Shown: piece after piece, positions 9,313 through 16,951 of the stretch | Layout of the letters: each line of letters begins with the position of its first letter | Position numbering within the stretch: the first letter of the stretch is position 1 | From: Desulfovibrio inopinatus DSM 10711 | Lineage (GTDB): Bacteria > Desulfobacterota > Desulfovibrionia > Desulfovibrionales > Desulfovibrionaceae | Length of the DNA: 64,000 nt | Assembly: GCF_000429305.1 (NCBI RefSeq) | Contig: NZ_AUBP01000001.1 | Span: forward strand, 372,001 to 436,000 | Direction: 5' to 3' | Position numbers and translations under genes: made by a program | Notes under the pieces: generated by a model | Seen by the model: the letters and a program-made list of their open reading frames with translations, nothing else | Database searches by the model: none | Told to the model about the DNA's origin: nothing

Positions 9313-9331
9313 TATTGTTTGACAAACAATA
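9313..9331. promoter_or_regulatory. Perfect 19-bp palindrome in the GltB2-like/MocR divergent region
   Basis: TATTGTTTG and CAAACAATA flank a single central A (9322). It lies 17 bases before the MocR start and about 90 bases from the divergent gene. A perfect palindrome next to a GntR/MocR gene is a strong candidate operator, and may control both genes. Confidence 0.75.
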
Positions 9332-9347
9332 TTTCTCCGAGGTCGCA

Positions 9348-10706
9348 ATGTGGCGTCCATCGCAACTCAGTTCAACGAGTTCCAAATACATTGCTATTGT
9401 CGATGCCCTTGAAGCGGACATCCGTGAAGGCAAAGTCTTGCCGGGAGCCCAGTTACCGCCGCAACGAGAGCTGGCGGACGCGCTTTCTGTCAATCTGACG
9501 ACCATTTCGAGAGCATATCGGGAGGCAGAGCGCCGGGGGCTGGTTAAGGGAACCGTCGGGCGGGGGACGTTTGTTCCGTCGGGCGTTGCCAAAACCCTTG
9601 AAAAACCCAAGTCCACGCTGTTTGCGACGGGTGCTATAGAGATGGGCATCGTGTTTTCGCTTAACCATTTGGAGCCGTCATTGGAGGACGGATTCGCCAA
9701 GCTGGCCGCGAAACAAGAGTTATCCACGTTCCGATGTTACAGCGAACCGGTCGGGCTCCCGGAACATCGTGAGATCGGTGCCGAGTGGGCCAAATTGTTT
9801 GGGTTTGATGTCGGCATTGATCGGGTGGTCGTCACGGCAGGCGCGCAACATGCGTTGACGTGCACGCTGATGGCGTGTTGTACGCCCGGCGATATCATTG
9901 CTGTCGATTGTCTCACGTATTCCGGTATGAAGAATCTGGCGGCCATGATGAATATTCGGTTAGCGCCTATCGAAATGGATAAAGAAGGCATGATACCCAC
10001 CAGGTTGCGGGCCGCCTGCACAAGTCGGGTGATAAAAGGCATTTACCTCATGCCTGCGTTCCACAATCCCACAGGAACGACCATGTGCGCCAGTCGTCGC
10101 CATGAGTTGCTCAACATTATTGAAGAACATGGTTTGCTTCTGATAGAGGACGATCCCTACTATTTCCTGGCGAACGAAGCGCAACCGGCTATGTCGTCGT
10201 TTGTGCCGGGCCAGAGCGTCTTTATCGGGAGCTTTTCCAAGATTCTCCATGCCGGTTTGCGAGTCGCATTCGTTGTCGCGTCCGCCCCCCTGCGCGAGCG
10301 GTTAGCGGCAGCGGTATACAATACCATTTGGATGGCCCCAGCGTTGAATACGGCCATTATTTGCAATGCCCTCGTCGAAGGGGTGGTTGAACGAGTCATT
10401 CAAGCCAAAATTTCGGAAGCAATGCGTCGAAATCGCATAGCCCGTTCCATGCTTCCGTTTTCCGCGAACACCGTGTTCGGCAAAGGTTTTTACGTCTGGT
10501 ACCAACTCCCTCAACCATGGTCAGGATACGCCTTTGAGGCGCAGGCTCGACAGCGTGGGGTGAATATCAACTGCGCCGAACAGTTCGCCGTGGGAAGCCC
10601 AAAGATACCTCCAGCCGTTCGAATTTGCCTGACGGCAACCAACACAAAACGCGAACTGACTTTGGGATTGTCTCGGTTAGTTGATATTTTGGAAGTTGGG
10701 GAATGA
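9348..10706 (+). CDS. MocR-type regulator: GntR HTH fused to aminotransferase domain
   Basis: 452 residues. Residues ~10-75 form a GntR winged helix (ELADALSVNLTTISRAYREA, then GRGTFVPSG). The rest is a fold-type I aminotransferase domain with the PLP lysine in GSFSKILHAGLR (Lys298) and VTAGAQHAL as the cofactor loop. MocR proteins use PLP and an amino compound as signal. ATG at 9348 with GAGG 7 nt upstream is preferred over a TTG at 9315 that would lie inside the palindromic operator. The divergent glutamate synthase-like gene is the natural target. Confidence 0.9.
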   Translation: MWRPSQLSSTSSKYIAIVDALEADIREGKVLPGAQLPPQRELADALSVNLTTISRAYREAERRGLVKGTVGRGTFVPSGVAKTLEKPKSTLFATGAIEMGIVFSLNHLEPSLEDGFAKLAAKQELSTFRCYSEPVGLPEHREIGAEWAKLFGFDVGIDRVVVTAGAQHALTCTLMACCTPGDIIAVDCLTYSGMKNLAAMMNIRLAPIEMDKEGMIPTRLRAACTSRVIKGIYLMPAFHNPTGTTMCASRRHELLNIIEEHGLLLIEDDPYYFLANEAQPAMSSFVPGQSVFIGSFSKILHAGLRVAFVVASAPLRERLAAAVYNTIWMAPALNTAIICNALVEGVVERVIQAKISEAMRRNRIARSMLPFSANTVFGKGFYVWYQLPQPWSGYAFEAQARQRGVNINCAEQFAVGSPKIPPAVRICLTATNTKRELTLGLSRLVDILEVGE

Positions 10707-10806
10707 TTGCTGATGGAGTTGGGTGACGAGGTAAGCCTGCTATAGAGTGATTCATCTACGTCTCTTGTTTGATTGTCAGAATCGTGGTTTTGCTTCGTGT
10801 CCACAG

Positions 10807-10822
10807 CTCTGTAGCAGGGTCA
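10807..10822 (+). repeat. Short direct repeat copy 1 (left edge of TIR module)
   Basis: CTCTGTAGCAGGGTCA. The same motif occurs at 16069-16084 (15/16 bases, same strand) and, with one base missing, at 30669-30684. Copies 1 and 2 bracket the TIR-STAND gene, its small membrane partner and a tRNA fragment. Confidence 0.7.
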
Positions 10823-10834
10823 CTGTGCACGAAG

Positions 10835-11272
10835 TTAAAATAGAGCAGCAAGTATTAGGATTGCATATAGCCCAATGAATCCCCAGGGAACTCTTCCCTC
10901 GACGCCCGAAAAGGGACGTCGACCTAATGCGTTATAGATTTCCTGCTCGCGTTTAAAAAGAGGGAGAGCCAGATTGGCTTCAATTTCATGCAGCAGTATA
11001 AATTTCGCCTTGTTGAGCTTCTGAAAGGAGGACAGCAAGGCGAGCCAGGTCAAACAGACAAACACGCCGGTCACTGGAATGGCCAACATCCAAATCATGG
11101 CGTCGTCTGGCCCAATCACACTTCCTTTTTTGAGGTAACCATAGAAACCAATAATGGCCGTATTGACGCTGAGCATCCAGCCATTAGTTCGATAGCGCCT
11201 GTCGCTGATCTTCTCGGCGGTCTCGAGATAGAGCGTGTACAGGGCGAGCCGGTCATGTTTGTCTTCACACAT
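10835..11272 (-). CDS. Small membrane protein paired with the TIR-STAND gene
   Basis: 145 residues. A polar N-terminus (KHDRLALYTLYLETAEKIS) with DRRYRTNGW is followed by three hydrophobic segments (about 35-55, 65-90 and the C-terminal WGFIGLYAILILAALF). The RRYRTN motif before the first span recalls RipA- and SLATT-type small membrane proteins, which are suspected effectors in nucleotide-signalling defence. ATG at 11272 has AAGGA 7 nt upstream. It lies 46 nt downstream of the TIR gene on the same strand, so it is probably co-transcribed. Family membership is tentative. Confidence 0.65.
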   Translation of the reverse strand: MCEDKHDRLALYTLYLETAEKISDRRYRTNGWMLSVNTAIIGFYGYLKKGSVIGPDDAMIWMLAIPVTGVFVCLTWLALLSSFQKLNKAKFILLHEIEANLALPLFKREQEIYNALGRRPFSGVEGRVPWGFIGLYAILILAALF

Positions 11273-11318
11273 GGCGTGTTCCTTATGCTGCGGCACTCTG
11301 TTGAAGGTTCTGCAGGGC

Positions 11319-14300
11319 TCAGTGTTCTTCGCATCCGTCAACACGCAGGAAGTACTTGCACTCTTGCGCATGGTTGAGGGGTTTTATGCGGTCCAGCAGA
11401 CGTCGGGACGAATCCAGGAGTGCTTCCAACGGGAGGCTCTCCCATACCCGGACGATGTCGTCCACAGCGGCGGTGACGATACGCGTTCCGTCCGGCGAAA
11501 ACGCCGCTGTGCTTAAACCATCAGTATGTCCGTGGAGCATGACCTGTTGTTTGCCCGTGGCCGCGTCCCAGATTCGGGCGGTGCAATCTCCCGAGGCAGT
11601 GACGATGCGTGTACCGTCCGGGGAATACGCCGCACTCATCACCTCCTCGTCATGGCCGCGCAGCACAGCCAATTCTTTATCCGTGACCGCGTCCCAAATC
11701 CGGGCGGTGTCATCATCCGAGGCGGTGACGATGCGCGTCCCGTCCGGTGAAAACGCAGCGCTATACACCCTAGAATCATGGCCGCGCAGCACGGCTAGTT
11801 GTTTGCCCGTGGCCGCGTCCCAGATTCGGGCGGTGCCATCATCCGAGGCAGTGACGATGCGTGTACCGTCCGGGGAATACGCCGCACTCTCCACCCCATT
11901 GTCATGGCCGCGCAGCACAGCCAATTCTTTATCCGTGACCGCGTCCCAAATCCGGGCGGTGTCATCATCCGAGGCGGTGACGATGCGCGTCCCGTCCGGG
12001 GAATATTCAGCGCTGTTCACCCTAGAATCATGGCCGCGCAGCACGGACAGTTCTTTGCCCGTGGCAGCATCCCAGACCCTGGCTAAATTATCCCAGGAAG
12101 CGGTGACGATGCGCGTCCCGTCTGGTGAAAACGCTGTGTTTGTGAACGATAAGTCATGGCCGTGCAACACGATCAGCTCTTTGCCCATGGCTGCGTCCCA
12201 GATTCGGGCGGTATGATCCACGGAAGCGGTGACGATGCGTGTACTGTCCGGTGAAAACGCCGCACAGGTCGTAATAATACCATGTTCGAGCCGCACCCCC
12301 AGCCTTTCGGCCATGGCCGGATCCCAGACCTGGGCGGTGTCATCATCCGAGGCGGTGACGATGCGCGGTCCGTCTGGGGAATACGCAACGTTGGTCTCAG
12401 TAGAATCATGTCCGTGCAGGACAGCTCGTCCTTGGGCCATGGCCGGGTCCCAGATCCGGGCTGTATTATCCCAGGAAGCAGTGACGATACGCGTTCCGTC
12501 CGGGGAATATTCAGCGCTGGTCACCCCATTGTCATGGCCGCTCAGCACGGCCAGCTGTTTGCCCGTGGCTGCATCCCATACCCGGGCAGTATCGTCAGGC
12601 GAGGCTGTGACGATGCGCGTCCCGTCCGGTGAAAACGCAGCGCTATCCACCCAAGAATCATGTCCGCGCAGCACGGCCAACTGTTTGCCCGTGGCTGCAT
12701 CCCAGACCCTGGCTAAATTATCCCTGGAAGCGGTGACGATGCGCGTCCCGTCTGGTGAAAACGTAGCGTTTACCACAGAATCACCATGGCCGCTCAGCAC
12801 GGCCAACTGTTTGCCCGTGGCAGCATCCCAGATCCGGGCTGTATTATCCCAGGAAGCAGTGACGATACGCGTCCCGTCCGGGGAATATTCAGCGCTGGTC
12901 ACGCTAAAATCATGGCCGCGTAGCACGGCCAGCTGTTTGCCCGTGTCCGCGTCCCATACCCGGACGGTATCATCATCCGAGGCGGTGACGATGCGCGTCC
13001 CGTCTGGTGAATACGCCGCGCTATTCACTGGGTCCCCATATCCGCGCAGCACGGCCAATTCTTTGCCCGTGGTTGCGTCCCAGATCCGGGCGGTGCCATC
13101 ATGCGAGGCGGTGACGATGCGCGTCCCGTCTGGTGAATACGCCGCGCTATTCACTGGGTCCCCATCTCCGCGCAGCACGGCCAATTCTTTGCCCGTGGTT
13201 GCGTCCCAGATCCGGGCGGTGCCATCATGCGAGGCGGTGACGATGCGCGTCCCGTCCGGTGAATACGCCTCGCTGCTCACTCCATCTCCATGGCCACGCA
13301 GCACGCACACAAGGTTGACTCGGCCTATGGCTGCACGAATAATGTGGTATACTGACGCCTCCTGCTCTATGCGGGGCCACTGGCTACGCATATCCCTCGG
13401 AAATATCGACATTGCCACAGTCAACGCTTCGGTGAACAGGCCTTGCTCGTAGAGGGCTTTAGCCGTGGCTGCCCGATACCGCCCCTGCTCAATGCGTGTC
13501 GCGAACAGTTGCGTCTCCAGTGAAGCGTTCATTTGAGAGGTTTTCCCCCACAATATTAACAAGACGACGACGACAGCTGCGACTAACGCCATCATCCACC
13601 GGCGCAGCTTTGCTGCAGAGGCCGTTCGCGCCGCATCAAGCTTCATGCTTTGTTGTATGAACATCACGTCAGGCCCTGCTAATGATGCTTCCCTTGCCCG
13701 CATCCAAAAACAGGCCGTTTCGAGCGGTAGGCCCATGAGCACCGCGGTGTCCTTTTTCTCCTGCGGGGCGGACTCCCATTCCAGACGGGCCGCCTCTAGT
13801 TGACCTTTCCAGATGAGGAATTCTCGTTCCTGATCCAGCCAGCGAGTCAATCGAGGCCAAGCGCGTAACAACGCTTCGTGGCCCACCTCAACGGATGGCC
13901 CACCGGCTTGTTCGGAGGTGACCAGCAACCGCCAATCTTTTCCCGTTAATTCTTGAGAAAGCCCCCATTCTTTAGGAGTACACTCCGTTTTCGTTGCCTG
14001 ACGGCGAACCACATCACCTTGTTTCGGCACATGGGTGAGGCGCAGTGTAAACAACCGTTGCAGTTCCCTCTCATCTTTAGCATGTTGTTCCAGGAATCGT
14101 TCTGCCCGGAGTGCAAGAGACTTGCCCATATCAAAACCGGCAGCGAAGCGCATCACGCCATCCGACGTCTCGTCACGGCGCATGGTCTCCCAGGTCTCGG
14201 TCATCATATACGAAAGCAGCGGCAGAGCGCCGCTCTCTTTCGCGGTTGCCTCAGCAATCATCGACACGATTTCAGCAGATTCAAAGCGCGCCCCCAACAT

Positions 14301-15440
14301 ATCGGCAGGCTTATGAATCACCTTTTCGAGCTGTTCGCGGGTCAATGACGGCACATCAATGCGTTCCGTCACATCAAACAGTGCCTGATCATCCTGGAGG
14401 TGACCGTAAAAGTCCGAACGTAGACTGGTCAGGACGGAGAACTCAGGCATGCCCACCGCAGCGGCCACCAGCTCTGAGAATCGCTTAGCCTCGTTCGTCC
14501 CGGAGCGGGAGTAGAGTTCTTCCCCCTGGTCTATATACAAGAGAAATCGCGCTGGCGGCGCGGCTTTGGTGCGCTCAGCGATACAGTCTTGCGCTACTTG
14601 GATAAGCCCGCTGAGGTCGGCACCGTTTTTGAAATTATTCTCCCACTGCAATGCCTGGGCCTCAACCCGAGCTGAGTCATCACTGATCCAGGTCTGGTTA
14701 AACCCGCGCGCCAGCGCCAACAAGGGGCGCTCCCCAGGTCGGATCACCACGGGTAGCCACGCCACACTATCTAGTAGCCCTTTGGGCCAGGGAAGATTCA
14801 TATCCACAGGCCGGAGTTGACTGCGTAGGGCGGCCAAAACCCCGGCATTGACGATGGATGATTTCCCCACACCGGAGTTACCTACGAGGGTCAACACTTT
14901 ATTCCGGTGAGAATGAAGCTGGGCGATGATCTGGTCTGTTAGGTCCTCACGACCGAAGAAATGGGCTGCATCTGCCGAGCCCATGGCCTGCAGCCCACAG
15001 TAGGGATTGATCTCGCGCCAAAGAGGCTGCCTCGCTGCTCCTACATCAGCGTTCTGAACGACTGCGCTGATCTGGTCGATTACACGATCAAAATGATTGT
15101 CGTCAAAACGAAGGCGGTGAAGTTGGTGTAAAAACTGCAAGCCCGGACTCTCTTCGCCAAGGAGAATAGGGATAATGTGTGGTTTCTCGTTGGTGCGGTT
15201 TAGGCGTAGGGCTTCGTAATACTCTAGCTCCTGCCACGTCCCGACGTGGCTGCCGAGTAAAAGCAGCACGATATCCGCGCGCTCGATCTCCTCGCCGAGT
15301 TGCGGCAACCAGTAAGCGCCGCCAATATTACTGCGCGGGGCAAAATACGAAGCAAAGCCCGGCAGTACCTTCATAAGGGCTTTGTTCAGTTTATCTGCAA
15401 CTTTTTGATCAATACTATTGTAGCTGATAAATGCGCGCAT
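11319..15440 (-). CDS. TIR-STAND NTPase with 15 WD40 repeats
   Basis: 1373 residues. Residues 1-130 are a TIR domain: RAFISYNSIDQKVADKLNKA, then WQELE with the W69xxxE73 motif whose Glu is the NADase catalytic residue in this family. An nSTAND-type NTPase follows, with Walker A GNSGVGKSS (187-195) and Walker B RFLLYIDQGEE (~298-308). A single transmembrane span lies near 608-630, then about 15 WD40 repeats of 42 residues (~710-1335), each with SPDGTRIVTAS and AR[IV]WD. Known TIR-STAND proteins bind a phage component through the repeats, oligomerise and deplete NAD. The membrane span is less usual and fits the small membrane protein encoded just downstream. The ribosome site is weak. Candidate anti-phage sensor-effector. 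Confidence 0.9.
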   Translation of the reverse strand: MRAFISYNSIDQKVADKLNKALMKVLPGFASYFAPRSNIGGAYWLPQLGEEIERADIVLLLLGSHVGTWQELEYYEALRLNRTNEKPHIIPILLGEESPGLQFLHQLHRLRFDDNHFDRVIDQISAVVQNADVGAARQPLWREINPYCGLQAMGSADAAHFFGREDLTDQIIAQLHSHRNKVLTLVGNSGVGKSSIVNAGVLAALRSQLRPVDMNLPWPKGLLDSVAWLPVVIRPGERPLLALARGFNQTWISDDSARVEAQALQWENNFKNGADLSGLIQVAQDCIAERTKAAPPARFLLYIDQGEELYSRSGTNEAKRFSELVAAAVGMPEFSVLTSLRSDFYGHLQDDQALFDVTERIDVPSLTREQLEKVIHKPADMLGARFESAEIVSMIAEATAKESGALPLLSYMMTETWETMRRDETSDGVMRFAAGFDMGKSLALRAERFLEQHAKDERELQRLFTLRLTHVPKQGDVVRRQATKTECTPKEWGLSQELTGKDWRLLVTSEQAGGPSVEVGHEALLRAWPRLTRWLDQEREFLIWKGQLEAARLEWESAPQEKKDTAVLMGLPLETACFWMRAREASLAGPDVMFIQQSMKLDAARTASAAKLRRWMMALVAAVVVVLLILWGKTSQMNASLETQLFATRIEQGRYRAATAKALYEQGLFTEALTVAMSIFPRDMRSQWPRIEQEASVYHIIRAAIGRVNLVCVLRGHGDGVSSEAYSPDGTRIVTASHDGTARIWDATTGKELAVLRGDGDPVNSAAYSPDGTRIVTASHDGTARIWDATTGKELAVLRGYGDPVNSAAYSPDGTRIVTASDDDTVRVWDADTGKQLAVLRGHDFSVTSAEYSPDGTRIVTASWDNTARIWDAATGKQLAVLSGHGDSVVNATFSPDGTRIVTASRDNLARVWDAATGKQLAVLRGHDSWVDSAAFSPDGTRIVTASPDDTARVWDAATGKQLAVLSGHDNGVTSAEYSPDGTRIVTASWDNTARIWDPAMAQGRAVLHGHDSTETNVAYSPDGPRIVTASDDDTAQVWDPAMAERLGVRLEHGIITTCAAFSPDSTRIVTASVDHTARIWDAAMGKELIVLHGHDLSFTNTAFSPDGTRIVTASWDNLARVWDAATGKELSVLRGHDSRVNSAEYSPDGTRIVTASDDDTARIWDAVTDKELAVLRGHDNGVESAAYSPDGTRIVTASDDGTARIWDAATGKQLAVLRGHDSRVYSAAFSPDGTRIVTASDDDTARIWDAVTDKELAVLRGHDEEVMSAAYSPDGTRIVTASGDCTARIWDAATGKQQVMLHGHTDGLSTAAFSPDGTRIVTAAVDDIVRVWESLPLEALLDSSRRLLDRIKPLNHAQECKYFLRVDGCEEH
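11438..13313 (-). repeat. Tandem 126-bp WD40-coding repeats (about 15 units)
   Basis: Fifteen in-frame units of 126 bases with near-identical cores encoding SPDGTRIVTAS and ARIWDAATGK. Two adjacent units at the 5' end are almost identical over the full length. Fifteen units would make two seven-bladed propellers plus one. The high identity suggests recent duplication or gene conversion. Not CRISPR: the units are coding and contiguous. Confidence 0.9.
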
Positions 15441-16068
15441 AACGCTCTCGGTAAGCTGAAGTAAGAAAAAACAGTGGATTCGAAGAACTGAGACACATTC
15501 GAAAATCCACTTTGTGTTCTATCCTGCCGATCAAAATCCGAGCACTATTCCTCCTGGTCTAAGTATATATCACTTTTTTGTTTTTTCGGTTAGAAGGGGC
15601 GTGCGCTCGCTCTGTCTGGTAGATTTATTATCTATATATCTATAGCCATGAGGCCGTCAATGGGGTTGGTTGGTTCTCCATCAAAGACAGGCTCTCCAAG
15701 TTCGGTTTTCCCTCAAAGACGGGGGCAGAACCTGAGAGCAGTCCAAAAGAAAAGGCCTGAAAGTCGAACTTCCAGACCTTGAATGTTTTTCTGGTGGGCT
15801 GGAGAGAATTGAATCTACGGCCTCTTGAATGCCATTCTTGGTGAATGTTTAAGGAGTGTTGATTTTATTGGTTTTTATGGGTGGCCAGTGAACATTCTTG
15901 TCGGAATTCTAGAGGAATATCGCGGAATCCCGGTTCACCGATGGGGCGCCGGTATTTGATGCTTACTGTATTTATAATTACATCACTCTGGTGCATCTTA
16001 ATTGTACTATGTTTATTGCTTGTACGAATCCTGGGCTTTGAAAAGAGTGGTTAACGTCGTGTTCACAA
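15441..16068. other. Intergenic region upstream of the TIR gene with tRNA-linked repeat
   Basis: No gene seen. It holds the TIR gene's upstream region, a decayed tRNA terminator-like hairpin (about 15760-15780), the tRNA-Ala fragment at 15792-15837 and then ~230 bases that align by eye with the bases following the fragment at 30383-30429, including TGTCGGAATTCTAGAGGAAT and CGGTTCACCG (15931-15940). Confidence 0.6.
15792..15837 (-). repeat. Decayed tRNA-Ala 3' half, old attachment site (copy A)
   Basis: On the minus strand this is the 3' half of tRNA-Ala from the anticodon arm to CCA with a few substitutions relative to the intact gene at 33693-33768 (for example GGTGGGCTGGAGAG for GGTGGAGCTGGAGGG). 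It marks a previous integration boundary, more diverged than copy B. Confidence 0.75.
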
Positions 16069-16084
16069 CTCTGTAGCAGGATCA
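16069..16084 (+). repeat. Short direct repeat copy 2 (right edge of TIR module)
   Basis: CTCTGTAGCAGGATCA, 15 of 16 bases as at 10807-10822. It sits 277 bases after tRNA fragment A, the same spacing as copy 3 after fragment B. The neighbouring transposase remnant loses homology exactly here. Confidence 0.7.
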
Positions 16085-16483
16085 AGGTTATAGGCTGAGG
16101 AGAGAGGAACCTTCCGTCCAAGCCTTTTTTCGAGAGCTTGATAGACCTCGTTCACGACAAGGATTCCTCCTTCTTTAGCTTTCTGAAGAAACGGCTCAAG
16201 AAGATCTTTCTCTGCTTCAGGTGTCAGGTTTTGAAGCCTTCTTCCACCTGTTCCAAGCTTTTGATTGACCGTACACGCACCAGCCTGGATGAATTCAGTC
16301 CTGGCCTGGGAAGTTCATCGTAGAGAGCGACCTATCAAAAGAGCCGTTTGCTCAAGAGAAATCCCCATTTCCAATGGAAAAAACAACGGCTTGGAGCTGT
16401 CGGAATTCGTCGACAGTCTTCGCTTTGCTTAAAGCGCATCTTGCTTGCTCAAGAAGCTCCTTGCCTTTTGGATACCGTCCCAT
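16085..16483 (-). pseudogene. Broken transposase N-terminal helix-turn-helix region (IS630-like)
   Basis: On the minus strand, ATG at 16483 with AAGGAG upstream opens MGRYPKGKELLEQARCAL. The frame shifts near the T-run about 16380 (resuming as LEMGISLEQTALLIGRSLR), has a TGA soon after, then continues QARTEFIQAG, GTGGRRLQNLTPEAEK and VYQALEKRLGRKVPLSSAYN. This is the winged-helix DNA-binding region of IS630/ISSod10-type transposases. The match stops at the short direct repeat, and the catalytic part is missing. A relic cut by whatever placed the neighbouring module. Confidence 0.75.
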
Positions 16484-16790
16484 ATGAATCTCCTTACGAG
16501 GAGTTACTATGGCATACTGGAGTTAAAATTTGAATTAGCCCGACTGAGCCTTGAGTTTTTCACAACCGGCTACTTGGCCTGGACAAAAAGAATGGCGAAT
16601 TTGAAATTTAGAGCCAGACACGTGCCATGCCCATACGTGTTAACCATACTCGGAGCGAAGGTAACAGCGCCGATATACTCCGTGATGGATAGAGCTGTTT
16701 ATCAAAAGTATGAAAACAAGAAGTGACATTTTTTTAGGCAAGAAAACAGTTGTCACGAAAATATAAGTATAAGTGATTGTTTAATTTTTC
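16484..16790. other. Intergenic AT-rich region
   Basis: No supported gene. Short frames here lack homology I can recognise and ribosome sites. Promoter-like sequence begins at its right end. Confidence 0.4.
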
Positions 16791-16818
16791 TTGAAAAACA
16801 TATTTTTTATAGTAAAAT
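16791..16818 (+). promoter_or_regulatory. Sigma-70-like promoter of the ABC/radical SAM operon
   Basis: TTGAAA (16791-16796), a 16-nt spacer, then TAAAAT (16813-16818). The expected start of transcription, about 16825, coincides with the first strand of the structured leader. Confidence 0.6.
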
Positions 16819-16821
16819 CTT

Positions 16822-16922
16822 ATCCGGGAAAAACTCTCATGCGAAGCGACGCGAAAGGCAGACTCTGCGACGGTGGTTCCCTCAGCATCTACGGACGAGA
16901 AGAGTCTGAACGCGCCCCGGAT
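16822..16922 (+). promoter_or_regulatory. Structured leader RNA, riboswitch-like
   Basis: ATCCGGG (16822-16828) can pair with CCCGGAT (16916-16922) to close a ~100-nt domain. Inside, AGAGTCT (16901-16907) can pair either with AGACTCT (16860-16866, 7 bp) or, through AGAGT, with ACTCT (16833-16837). The two pairings exclude each other. The domain ends about 30 nt before the first start codon, near its ribosome site (AAGGA). I could not match it to cobalamin, Moco, SAM, TPP, FMN or c-di-GMP consensus motifs. Regulation of translation or transcription by the imported ligand is inferred. Confidence 0.55.
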
Positions 16923-16951
16923 CATCAATAAAATAAGCCGTAAGGATCAAA

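Noticed and set aside
11438-13313. CRISPR-like periodic repeats
   Set aside because: The 126-bp units are coding WD40 repeats with no spacers.
11356-13452. Long plus-strand open frames with repeating SGEYAAL / TMRVPSGE units
   Set aside because: They are antisense shadows of the WD40-coding repeats and share their 126-bp period.
16138-16726. Three short plus-strand frames in the intergenic region
   Set aside because: They overlap the minus-strand transposase relic or AT-rich sequence and show no family features.
16822-16951. Cobalamin, Moco or c-di-GMP-I riboswitch upstream of the importer
   Set aside because: The fold is present, but I did not find the conserved motifs of these classes, so no class is named.
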